NCBI GenBank assembly: GCA_003971905.1
Contig: RSEE01000017.1
Location: forward strand, 186,001-250,000
Direction of reading: 5' to 3'
Length of the DNA stretch: 64,000 nt
Origin: Moniliella sp. 'wahieum'
Taxonomy: Eukaryota; Basidiomycota; Moniliellomycetes; Moniliellales; Moniliellaceae
In this document: positions 34,762-45,697 of the stretch, piece by piece
Layout of the letters: every line of letters starts with the position of its first letter
How positions within the stretch are numbered: position 1 is the stretch's first letter
Made by a program: the position numbers and the translations under genes
The notes under the pieces: generated by a model
Told to the model about the DNA's origin: nothing
Seen by the model: the letters and a program-made list of their open reading frames with translations, nothing else
Database searches by the model: none

Positions 34762-34936
34762 ACGGAAAATACGATGGTGTCCGTCCACGTTCCCGTGGCT
34801 GTGCGGATCATAGGAGCGATGTTGCGTTGAGCCAGTGTAATTTGTGAAGCTGAACGCCTTGTTGCAGCACTCAATTTGAAATTTGCACGCCAGCTGGAGC
34901 GATGCAAGGTCTAATCGTCCCTTGTGCCTACTCCGT

Positions 34937-36364
34937 ATGTCTGCTGCCGTTGCAACCACCATGGGGTGCGGCGACTCATCCCAGACGCCTCTCCCGCGTG
35001 TCGGGACGCTGGGAATGTTCATAGTGGACACCTTCCAATACTCCACCCGGACGGATCCCCCGAATCCCCACCAGACCGGGGTACGGCGCCCAAGTGGGCG
35101 GCGGGGCACTTACGTCGCTGTCGGTGTGTAGCTCTTCCTCCTCGTTCCTGAGCCCAGCCCCAGCTGACTGTTTCTCCTCTCTGGTGTGTGCCAGGGGCCA
35201 GCATGTGGTATGTGTTCATGCTTCCTCCTTCGAATTCCCGAGTGGCATCTGCTGACCACCACGCTTGGCCAGGGTCGCATCCAACCGAGTGTGCATGCTG
35301 GTCGATCGCGGGTGCGACTGGGCTGCCGATTGGCAACGCCAACTGGACCAATACGTTGATGCATCCTCTTTGCGTGAAGGAGAGACGGGCATCTGGAAGT
35401 ACCGCGCTCGTTTGGACAAAACGACGCTGGCCGTCAACATTTTTACTGGTGAAACGCGGGACTTCCAGTATTTGACAGCCAAGGTGCGTATCGAGCCAAA
35501 GGACCTGTTGATGAAAGACGTTCATTCGGGCATGATTGGACTGCCGGAAGTGATCCACTTTGTGTGCTCACCCGAGCGGGCGAATTCGATTGCCGATGAG
35601 ATCAGCAAGTATGCCTCCCAAGGGCAGGGGCTTTCCGCAATGGCGATCAGGACCCCATGCCAATGCTAATCTGGGAGCCCATGCCGCCCGATGCGGTACC
35701 AAAGAACTTGGACGCTTGTATTGCGCTCTTTGACAAGGTCCACCTCTTCAGCCCGAACCACGAGGAAGCTGCCTGTCTCCTCTCAGTAATCCTTCCCCCT
35801 GATGAGGATGAAGAGGAGATGAAGTCCGCTGTTGAGGGAATGGTCTCCAATTGTTGGCTTTGGCGGCGAAAATGACGTGCAGCAGGACCCCCGTGATTGG
35901 CCTGAGATCGGGCAAGTTGGGGACCTACGTTGAGCCCGCCCATCTCTCCCCTCATGTGAGGAGGACCGGATAGGCTTCTGGGTCCCGGCATACCATGACC
36001 ATACTATGGCCAAGCGCGTGGTCGACGTGACCGGCGGAGGCAACGGTTGGCTTGGTGGGTATGCATCTGGGATGGCCGATGCGGTTGCGACCCACCCCAA
36101 GCTCGTAGCCATGACCGACAAGGAGATCTTGCTGTGTGCTGCTGACGGGGTAGCGTTTCTGCATGTAAGTTCACATTCCGAGTTCGTGACGGGACATTGA
36201 CCGATGGCCCCTTCAGCCTATAGATTGAGCAACCATCACTTCCTCTGGCTTCCAATTTTCTTGCTGGCGCACCTGCCTTGGCAGCGAGGAAGGGGTTGAT
36301 GAAGGAGTGCAAGCCCGTTTCGACCGGCTCTATGGGCGAATCACTGGAACCAAATCAAGCATAG
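34937..36364 (+). CDS. PfkB-family kinase-like protein (Mak32-like)
   Basis: ATG 34937 leads to GTLGMFIVDTFQY, then a GGGGTYVAVG-type motif, with one missing G near 35100. The frame is restored by introns 35124-35194 and 35208-35272, which flank a 13-nt microexon (35195-35207). Then VCMLVDRGCDW, IWKYRARLDKTTLAVNIF, VHFVCSPERA-type IHFVCSPERAN, LFSPNHEEAACLLS and the substrate-binding DVTGGGNGWLGG. The last intron, 36165-36223, joins AFLH to IEQPSLPLASNF, and the stop is TAG 36362-36364. The GGGN in place of GAGD is usual in this subfamily and may mean altered catalysis. Yeast Mak32 is needed for maintenance of L-A dsRNA; the biochemical role is unclear. Several frame breaks lie at 35640-35990. 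Confidence 0.85.
35195..35207 (+). other. 13-nt microexon of the Mak32-like gene
   Basis: The flanking introns are GTGTGT...GTGTGCCAG and GTATGT...GGCCAG, both with CTGAC branch points (35164-35168 and 35251-35255). The exon bases GGGCCAGCATGTG complete codons G-A-S-M-W, continuing the family pattern AVGARMW. Skipping it would break the frame. Confidence 0.7.
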
Positions 36365-37415
36365 TGCACTAATGTACATCTGTGCTCCTCGTAACCAAAG
36401 GAGCCAATAAGAATCATTGCAAACAGAGAAAACTGCCCACATGTGTTATGATGAGGAGCGAAAACGAAAGAACGAAGAAGGTACTAGTAGGAACCTCGGT
36501 ATGAGGTTGGCAGATCGCTGGCGCCAACAAAGCCGCTCTAGATGCTCCTCCGGCCGTTGCACCTTTCAATCCTCCACTCCTTCGACAGTTGTCCCCGGCG
36601 CTGACAGAAGAAGACTGCGGACACCGACCGGCAATGTCGCGCTTTGAAAGCATCTCCTCAATCGGCACGATACCGCATTACTACCCACTGGCACATCAAA
36701 CAGGCCATCCGTATCAAGGTCAAATTGAGGTTAGGGCGTCTCCTGAAATGTCTCGCCCTTGCACCAGTCGCACGCACGGCTGCCACGACAAATGGTCTCC
36801 ACGTCGTCATAGACCGTGCCTCGGGCGGCTGGATGTCCTCCTCGTTTGTGCTGTCGGGGCACCTGGCTTCCGTATAGGATGGAGCCCACTGGGGATATGA
36901 CGCAACCCACGAATGTACAGCAGGAACTTTGGCCGGAGGTTTTGCTGCAATGGATTTACAAGAGGATGGACGGTAACTGACCGCGGCGCCGCGTTCCACC
37001 TTCAGACTTCAGAGTGTGCCATTGATACCCTTGGTCGAAACATCAGCAAACGCACCATCGCATCTCAGCCTGCTCCGATCCAGCCAGGTCTTCCATCGAT
37101 TCGTCTGTCCCCCAACCACCGAAACACGCGATGAGCGGTCGTCATATAGCAGAACAGAGCAGAACAGAACAGGACAAAACAATCGCGGTTGAACGGTATA
37201 ATGCATTGGAAGCTTGCATATCATCATGTTACATTTGCATCGAGCACGGCGTGTTTGCCTTGCTCGAAGGGTTAGGAGGTTCGGCCTCACGTCAAGACGC
37301 AAGGACGCTGGATCTCGGCACCTGGTCGCGGTTGAAGGAACAGGTAGCACGAGAACGATGGGGGGAAATGAGGATCAAACGAGGCATGGCAGCTAAACAG
37401 CTGGCAACGGGCTGC
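36365..37415. other. intergenic, no gene supported
   Basis: About 1.05 kb between the Mak32-like gene and the convergent C1-THF synthase. Only short random ORFs are seen. A short AGAACAG/GAACAG repeat lies at about 37150-37180. Confidence 0.6.
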
Positions 37416-40314
37416 TTAGAACAAGCCCTGCACCTCGCCATTTTCATCCAGGTCAATGTCGTAGTAGCCTGGACGAGTCGAGAGACCCGGCATGGTCTGC
37501 ATGGCACCCAGCAACGGGTAGACAAACCCAGCCCCAGCAGCGAGCTTGACCGAGCGAATGGGGACGGTGAAGCCCGACGGGCGGCCCTTAGCTTAGGGTC
37601 GTGGCTGAGCGACAGGTGGGTCTTGGCCATGCAAATGGGCAAGTGGCCAAAGCCTTGTTGGGTGTAGGTTTCGATCTGCTTGGCCGCCAGCTCGCTGAGC
37701 TCAATCCCATCCGCCCCGTACATCTCCTTGGCGATCGTCTCAATCTTGGCCGGGATAGGCAGGTTGGCGTCGTACAGGAACTTAAAGTCGGATTGGGTGC
37801 CCTCCAGCTGCTCAATCACCGCCTTGGCCAGGTCCACCGCACCGGCTCCACCCTCCTCCCAGTGGTTGCTCGGCACCGCCGCATCAGCACCCGCCTTGAG
37901 CGCCTCCTCCTGCACCACCTTGATCTCGGCCTCCGTGTCGGTAGCAAAGCGGTTGATGGCAACAATCACCTTGAGACCAAACTTCTTGGCATTCTCAATG
38001 TGTTTGGCCAAGTTGGCGCACCCGGCCCGCGTGATCTCAACGTTCTCCTGGGTGTACACATCATCCAGCGGCTTCCCCGGCGTCACTTCAGGACCGCCAC
38101 CGTGGGTCTTGAGGGCGCGCACCGTTGCCACCAAAACGGCCGCGTCCGGACCAGCCCCGACTCACGGCACTTGATGTTGCAGAACTTCTCCATCCCAATG
38201 TCTGCCCCAAAGCCAGCCTCAGTGACGACGTATCCGACCTGGTCCGGAGCATCCCCTTCCTCAAGACCAGCGAGCTTGAGTGCGATCGCATCCGCAAGGA
38301 TCGAGCTGTTGCCATGGGCAATGTTGGCAAACGGACCGGCATGGACAAAGACCGGGGTGCCCTCCAGCGTCTGCATCAAGTTTGGCTTGATCGCATCCTT
38401 CATCAGCACCGTCAGAGCACCACCGCAACCAATGTCGTCGGCGGTAACCGGCTGGCCGGACTTGGAGGTGGCAACGACCATGTTGCCCAGACGCTCACGC
38501 ATGTCCTTCAGGTCGCGAGCAAGAGCCAACACAGCCATGCATTCCGATGCAACCGCAATGTCAAAGCCTGTCTTGCGGGTCAAGCCCTTTTCCGTCGGGG
38601 CCTCGCCCACCGTGATCTCACGGAGGTACCGGTCGTTGGTGTCCACCACACGGTGCCAGGTAATCGTGTCGGGGTCAATGTCGAGACGGGCCCATTTGAC
38701 CCGTTCCTCGGCGTCAGGTCGTCAGGATTGGTCTTGTCGATGCCCAACTTCTTGAGACGCTTGAACATGACAGGTGCAAATGTCCGCACACCCTTCTTCT
38801 TGGGCAGGCGGTCGAACAAAGGACCATCCTTCTGGGTCGCCTCGTGGAACATGCGTGCATCAATGGCAGCCGCCAAAAGGTTGTTGGCCGCCGTGACAGC
38901 ATGGTTGTCGCCCGTCAAGTGCAGGTTGAACTGTCGCAGCAACAAGTGTCAGATCAACATCAAAACAAAATAGCAAGTCACGTACCTCCTCCATAGGAAT
39001 AACCTGAGAGAATCCTCCCCCGGCCGCACCACCCTTGATGCCAAAGGTGGGGCCCTGGACGGCTGACGCACGCATGCAAACGCAGGTTGTGCAAGTGGGC
39101 CCAGAGCTTGAACCAGGCCGATCGTGGTAGTCGACTTGCCCTCACCCAGGGGAGTAGGGGTGATACCAGCGACGACAATGTACTTGCCATTGGTGCGGTT
39201 CTTGAGCCGGTCCAAATGTCAGAGAGACCTTGGCCTTGACATCGCCGTAGGGCTCAAGCTCCTCGGACAGGATGCCTACTTCGTTGGCAACCTCCGCAAT
39301 TGGGCGCGGGGTCTGCGAACGGGCAACAATGATATCGGCAGGAACGGGCTTGATGAGCTTGATGGGGTTGGGGGTAGCAACCCCACGGGGGTTGTACAGG
39401 CCCTTTCCCAGCAAACGCTGAGCTCCCAACAACACATTCTCCATTAAGCAAGCGATGGTCATCGGGCCCACACCACCGGGGACCGGGGTGATTGCCTTGG
39501 CCACCTTAGATGCCGAGGCAAAGTCGACATCCCCAACCAGACGGTGGCCCGACTTCTTGCTTGGGTCAGGAACGTAGTTGATTCCCACATCAATCACCAC
39601 CACGCCGGGCTTGAGCCACTCGCCCTTGACGAATGCGGGCTTACCCATCGCAGCCACGACAATGTCGCATTCTTGAGGTACTCGGGTAAATTCTGGGTAC
39701 GGCTGTGCACCTGGGTCACCGTGCAGTTCTTGGAGCGCAACAGACTCGACACGGGGTTCCCCACAATGTCCGAGCGGCCAATCACAGTGGCGGACAAGCC
39801 CGACAAGTCGGTGAGACCAGCTTGGGCCAAAAGTTTGATGCAGGCGGCCGGGGTGCAGGGCTCAAACATCGGGTTGGCCGCCTTGGAGGAGAGGTGACCA
39901 ATGTTGAGTGCATGAAAGCCGTCGACATCCTTGGTAGGAGACACCTCTCCGTCACGCGGCGCTCAGCGTCTGCATCAATGTGGTCGCCGAGGGAGCTGGA
40001 CGAGCACGCCGTGAACAGAGGGGTCCTGGTTCAGCAGACGGACCTGTTTGCGGATCTCCTCTGGTAGCACCATCGGGGAGCTGGACGTGGGTGGCTTTGA
40101 TGCCACACTCCTCAGCTGCCTTGAGCTTGCCGCGGATGTAGGTGCTGCTGGCGCTCTGAGCGCCGACCTGGACGATGCAGACGTGGGGACGGAAGGTAGA
40201 AACCTTGGCGCGCGTCTGCTCAATCGTCTCCTTGACGTGGGCACGGGTGGCCTTGGCCAGCTCGGTTCCGCTGATAAGCGCGGCACCCCCCTCGGAGGCG
40301 GACAGGGAGGACAT
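37416..40314 (-). CDS. ADE3/MIS1: trifunctional C1-tetrahydrofolate synthase
   Basis: ATG 40314 ([19 protein letters not shown]) starts the methylene-THF dehydrogenase/cyclohydrolase domain: [70 protein letters not shown] (split as [11 protein letters not shown]). The formate-THF ligase domain follows: [21 protein letters not shown] with its P-loop, [32 protein letters not shown], and [19 protein letters not shown] before the end [10 protein letters not shown] (TAA 37416-37418). One intron, 38931-38985, joins IPMEE to FNLHLTGD. At least five -1 frame breaks occur. The enzyme interconverts one-carbon folates for purine and thymidylate synthesis. An in-frame Arg-rich extension exists upstream of the ATG and is discussed as a possible mitochondrial leader. 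Confidence 0.96.
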
Positions 40315-40586
40315 GGCGTGGGCAGCGGGGTGGGGGGGGGCAGGAAGAGGCACCAGGTGGTGGTGGTGGGGTCGGGCGACGAAGCGAGGCGCCGAGAGAA
40401 GATCCAGACGGGGCGGCTGCCAGCGGAGAAGCAGTGGTCGACCGGTGAGGTGACCGGTGATGACCGGTGTCGCAGATGGGGCTGGCCGGACGGCGGGCGC
40501 AGGGGCAGTGTCCGGGGCAACCGGCACGGCCGCAGCGCGGCGGGTGGGCGGACTTGTGCCGTGGGCCGAATCGGATGCGAATTCAT

Positions 40587-40656
40587 CTGCAATCTGCAAT
40601 CTGCAATCTGCAATCTGCAATCTGCAATCTGCAATCTGCAATCTGCAATCTGCAAT
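40587..40656 (+). repeat. heptanucleotide array (CTGCAAT)10
   Basis: Ten perfect tandem copies of CTGCAAT. The array lies 270 bp upstream of the C1-THF synthase ATG and ends directly beside a minus-strand ATG at 40584-40586. On the minus strand it reads as IADCRLQ repeats in all open frames. Confidence 0.98.
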
Positions 40657-40922
40657 GCAATCGCCCGTCTGCACTCGGCCGCCGCCAGCAGCCCAGATGG
40701 GACTGCGTCGCTGGTGCACACGGCGACGGACAAACGATCTCTGCATCGACCGAGTCTCTCGCATCCCAATGTCACATCTTACTCTTACCGCCGCACCATT
40801 TTCTCCCCAACGCCCCTCCTTGCCGGACAAAGCCGTTGCCGACTTGCAAATGGCAAGGGGAAAGCGGGAAATCGTCCCAGCCGCCAGAATGCTACGACGC
40901 CGTGTCCCCGACCGCCTGTCGC

Positions 40923-40932
40923 ATCACGTGAT
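40923..40932. promoter_or_regulatory. palindromic E-box ATCACGTGAT
   Basis: A perfect 10-bp palindrome with a CACGTG core about 610 bp upstream of the C1-THF synthase start. TCACGTGA is the preferred site of Cbf1/USF-type bHLH factors. Function here is inferred from sequence only. Confidence 0.35.
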
Positions 40933-42641
40933 GAGCGCACGAGGCGCGGTTGAACGTTGAAGGTCTTTGTCCCCCCCCATCGGTTTGAACGTCTCCTCCT
41001 TCTGGTCCTGAGGGCGTCACTGATGACAGCCAAAATGGAGATGATGTGCAAACCCATGGACCCGATAGTGAACTGGCGTAGGGACTCTTTCCAATGCTCA
41101 AGCGGCAGAGAAACTCATCATACCATCAAGCAAGTGTGGAGCGGGAGCTTGCGGTCTCTATTTATAGGAAACGACAGAAGGGAGAGAAGGATCCCGCCTC
41201 AGTCTGTCGTGTGCTGATGGTCTGATGACCGGCCGTGACCACGACGAGCAAACTTAATAGAGGCGCAGAATTGTGCTACCTTCGGGTGCACGGATGCATA
41301 CGAGCACGAAATGCAGGGCGACAACATGGACTCAGTCTGGCATGAGCACGAACATATGGCGTCTCTTCCGCCTCAACAGCATGTACTTGAACAAAGGGAG
41401 GCAAGATGTTTGCGCATTGGAAGGATTGCTACTTACTAAGTCTCAATGGAAATGGTTCCTCGCTGGGATATGTCAATCACGTTCATCCGTGTCCACACAA
41501 CGCGCTATTACCTATAGGGTACGGGACCGGATGGCGAGAACCAGAGGGTCCTGATATCCTGGCGATCCCCTGATTCCTTAACCTTGGTGGCGCCTCCAAG
41601 TAAACCCCCACAACTTGAACGGTTCGGTTTAGACGTAGCGATTCCCCTGTTGTCCCAGCCTTAAGCTCGGTCAATGATATGGATGCAACTTAGGGATGAG
41701 CCAAGGGCCCACTTTCTCCGTGTTGCGACGGAAAGGTGATTCTGGGGAGCTGATGCGCTGATGGTTGATGTCGATGAAGGTCTTCAAGTGCACGGATTCC
41801 ATCCGCCAGAGGACAGTGACTCCGCTGATAATGTTCCCTTCTGGGTCATTCCTTTTCCCCCGCGAGTACTCGCAATTCACAGACTGAGGAGGATATCGCG
41901 CAATGAATGATTTCACAGTTTACCCACTGTACGTTTTCGTACACTGCGGTGGTGCTCACTGCGGGTTTGGAACCAAGCAAAATTATACCAAACACACGCT
42001 GCCACCGAAGCATCACACATGTCACACCGCTACAGGCCATGTCCCCCCGTCCACCACTTATGGTCTTCATTGGCGCAGTCACTAGCCAGGTACTCAATAT
42101 GCAATGTGAGTACTGAGTACTGAGTGCTCAACGCCTGTGCAAGAACGGGAATTGACAACTGATGCCGGGGGCTCCCTGCGCTCCATTGACATTATGATGA
42201 GAGACCTGGAGTCCAGATGGTCCTCGAGGGTGATGCAATCGCACTAGTGGTGGTGGTGGTCTAAGCCAACCAGCAACGTCTACAGAGGAACATCAAGCAG
42301 CCAGTCGCCACCAGGGGCTAAGCTGCGGAACAAGGAAAAACAGAAGAGAAAAACAACGGAACTCCTAGGCCTGAGGAGGAACTGAAGGGACATTGCTGTT
42401 GGCCAAAGCACGAGCCACCTGTTGATGGCTCAACACATTATCGTTGACAGGCATGACAAGAGTGACAGCATGCGATAGCCAAACGCATCTTGCCTTTTGC
42501 ATCATGGGGCCGCCGGGGAAGCGGCACACGGGCTATATCAAGGCACAGAGGCCACACAGGGCGCCCGTTGTCGCACGCGTGTTAGATGCGCCGTGCATCC
42601 AGTGGCGCAACCCCCAGTCACATGTCACAGGCCTCAGTCCC

Positions 42642-42683
42642 TCAAGCTTCAAGCTTCAAGCTTCAAGCTTCAAGCTTCAAGCT
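42642..42683 (+). repeat. heptanucleotide array (TCAAGCT)6
   Basis: Six perfect copies of TCAAGCT, giving overlapping HindIII-like AAGCTT words. It is followed by CTTCAG/CTCAGG-rich sequence to about 42810. Confidence 0.95.
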
Positions 42684-44943
42684 TTTCAGGTCAGCTTCAG
42701 CTTCAGGCCTCACAGGCTGAGGCCGGCCTCAGGGCAAGAAGGTGAGAGGCTCAGCACTGGCTCAGCAGGGCTCAGGGCGCACACAGCAAGGCTCAGCATG
42801 GCTCAGTTGCGCTAGGGCACATGCAGGCGAGAGAGTGAAGTCGAATTAGCGCCCCCCCACACCTTTCCTGCGGCCCCCCGCAGCCGTAGGAAGTAGGATT
42901 TGTCCTGCTTTTGTCCTGGTTTGTGCCCCCCTTATCCCCCCCCCATCACTGCATCAGGCGGACCGTTGCGCCGGCCATCTTCAGGGGTTTCAACTTGTGA
43001 CGTGAGAGAGCTAAAGATGTCGAGTGAAACGCCCAACTACCCCTTATACCCCGTCAGTAATATGACGACAGTCCAGGGGGCTGTTTGGGAGACACGCCAT
43101 GTTGACTGCCGTCCTCCGGCTTCCAATCGGTACAGAGCAGGTTCGCCTCGGATCTCCGCCGGTTTTCACGCTGCGGACATCGTGCCAGCGTGGTGCTGCC
43201 CTGCTCCCCTAAGGCCTAACATTTTCTCCTGTATGCATAATCACTGGTCCTGATGTACCCAGTCCGGCCTCCTCTACGTGGATGTCTTTGTACCCATACC
43301 CAACTCATCTGGCTCCGACCCATATAACCTGCCATCCTTCTGCCTATCGGGTTCCCTACTAGGCCAATAATACAACATTGGATCTGCTGATAGGATACAT
43401 GCTGTGGTAGTGAGGCCTGAGGGAGGAGGGTTCAGCCAGTCAGCTTGAGCGCTCGTCGCAGCTTCGCGATCCCTTCTTTTTCCACGGTTTACTCCCCCTT
43501 GTGGCGGACCAGGAAGAGCCGTCTGGCGTGCGGTGGGTATAGCCAACGATGGAGAGTGATATGGCGATTTTGTGATTGATGAATGAACGCGACAAGTATT
43601 CAATGTCCTTAGTAGTATACGGCTTAGTATAGTATACGGCTCACTTCAAGCTGGCTGAGTACTTGAGTACTCACCCCATACAGCCACGAGCCAGCGCTGG
43701 GTTTGAACGTGCACACAACAATGCGGCCACGCTCGGCCAGCATGTGGCCGAGACTCAGCGCGCTCAGAGCTCAGCCTGAGCGCTCATGCGCTCATGCCAG
43801 CCTCTATGAACAAACCTGATCTGGACGGATGATCGAGATGCGTAGGAGTGTCGTTGTAGAAAGACGGAGAAGGGATCTGAGGCCAGAGGCCCGTTGAAGG
43901 AACCCCGACGTATGGTGTACCGCGCGACTGCGCACACAGATAATGCCTGCTCGCCGAGTTGGCCCATGCTCATTGTGAATCGATGCTGCATTAGTACCGT
44001 TAGCTCGAGAGGGAGAGCGGGTCTCATCTACATTTTTTAACGGTGCGTCCGCCCAAGTGGGTCGGGGGTGCAAAGCAAAAACGCCCTGAGATCCTGAGAG
44101 TAGCGTTTGTTTCGAAGAAAATGGTGCCAGTCGTCTGATGCGCTGGTGGCTCATCTTTGTCTCTCTCCTGCCCCCCATTACGAGTTGAACTATGGCGCAT
44201 GACATTCATGTTGACATTGTGAAGTGACATTGCATGACATGCATCAAACAATCAAGCGGTGTGAAGGATGATTAATGATTGATGCGCCTGATCTAATGTC
44301 CTTTTCTCTTATATCCCCGGCGTGAAGAAGGAACCGAGGCCGAATGCAATAAGACCAAGGAGGCGGGGAAGAACAGGTAAGCGCGGTGTGGTTGGTAGAA
44401 GGGTGTAACCCATAATGATGTCTGCGGCGGTGCTGTGGCATTAACAGCGCTGCTGGTGTTGGATGTTGGGGACTTTTGTGGTCTGAGCGTCTGGGGTGGG
44501 CGTTTGTGGGCGTCATTAATCATCAATGGCCTGTGGTGCTGTGGCAGCTGCGCACGTTGACATTGATTACACTTGCGATGCCACTCGAGTGAAAAGGAGC
44601 CTGAAGCTGGCATGGGCTTGGAAATTGGACGGGACATACTGGGAAGAAGGCGAAGCGCTTGTCTAATGTACTGCGCAGATGCGAAGAAAGTTTGATTCGG
44701 GCCAGGAACACAGGAGGGGGACGCGGGGGCGAGTGGGGCGATGATGCATGATGGATGGATGATTGAATGCAGGTGCCTAGTGCTCGTGCCTCCTGCATGG
44801 GGGCAGCGCAGTAGCACAAGGCGGAGCCCCACACCACCGGCACGGGCGCTCTGATCCACTCCAATTTCCAAGCCAAAGCCTCAGCGCCTCAGATGAGATC
44901 GATGATCGATGATCGATGAGTTAATCATTCACACTGTACGAAT

Positions 44944-44957
44944 GTCACATGCATCAC
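44944..44957 (-). promoter_or_regulatory. GTGATGCATGTGAC motif, inverted copy
   Basis: On the minus strand this reads GTGATGCATGTGAC, identical to 45161-45174 and 3444-3457 on the plus strand. With the copy at 45161 it forms an inverted pair upstream of the MIG1-like gene. Confidence 0.4.
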
Positions 44958-45159
44958 ACACGATGAACCCTCGGCCTCAGCGGTGCGGCGGGAGCACAGG
45001 AGTCCCCACCCTGAGATGTCAGAATCCCACATCTCTTCAGATGGGTGCCAGCTGGTGACCGGTGGGTGGTGGCATGCGTGACATGGCCCGTGGTCGATGA
45101 TACGGTGACACGAGTGACATTCGGCCGATGGGAGCATGGGAGCATGTGAACGCGTGACG

Positions 45160-45196
45160 CGTGATGCATGTGACATGTGATGCATGATGCATGATG
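45160..45196 (+). promoter_or_regulatory. TGAC/ATGCATG motif cluster upstream of the MIG1-like gene
   Basis: CGTGATGCATGTGAC (45160-45174) overlaps TGACATGTGA (45171-45180) and runs into tandem GATGCAT words. Further ATGCAT/GCATGATGC words occur at 45322-45360. The cluster lies about 500 bp before the start codon. Confidence 0.4.
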
Positions 45197-45697
45197 TCGG
45201 TGCATGGCATCGATCACCCATCTTCCATGCTGGAGTGGGCGTTGGTCGGGGCATTCGGATGGTGCGGGGGCGGGGGACGGGGGCAGTGTCTCTCCGCATT
45301 TGAGTCCTGTCGCCCCGTGCGTCATGCATCATGCATCATGCACCATGCACCGTGCATGCATGGCCCGCCTCTGGCCCCATGCGCCGGCGGTGTGCGCAGG
45401 GGGCAACACAGGGCGACACTGGGGGGTGCGGGGGCGGCGCAGAGGGCCGACGGCTGCCGGGCTGCCGGCCATCCTGGATGAATACGACCAGCCAGGCCAG
45501 GCCACGCCAGCTGGCGCTGCTGCCATGTCCACCACCGTCTCCACCACCGTCTCCACCACCGTCTCTGCCCTCACCACCACTCCCGACAGCGCCGCGCGCT
45601 GTGCTGTGTAGGGCCAGTCGTAGTTGTTCCACGCCCTCGCCACCTCCACCCCCCCCCCCCGCCGCCGTCGCTGCCGCTGCTGCCGCTTCCTCTGGCC

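Larger units (their letters stand above)
40657..44943. other. gene-poor tract
   Basis: No ORF here shows a domain or a conserved pattern. The tract carries CTCAG/CTGAG-rich islands (about 42095-42135, 42690-42810, 43650-43800), GAGTACT words, the TCAAGCT array and a TGACATGTGA site (minus, 42618-42627). Together with the flanking promoters about 5.4 kb separates two genes, the longest gap in the window. Confidence 0.6.

Noticed and set aside
40656-40830. Minus-strand coding reading of the CTGCAAT array (IADCRLQ repeats)
   Set aside because: A perfect 7-bp repeat is open in every frame, so the ORF is a trivial consequence. I treat it as a non-coding array upstream of C1-THF synthase.
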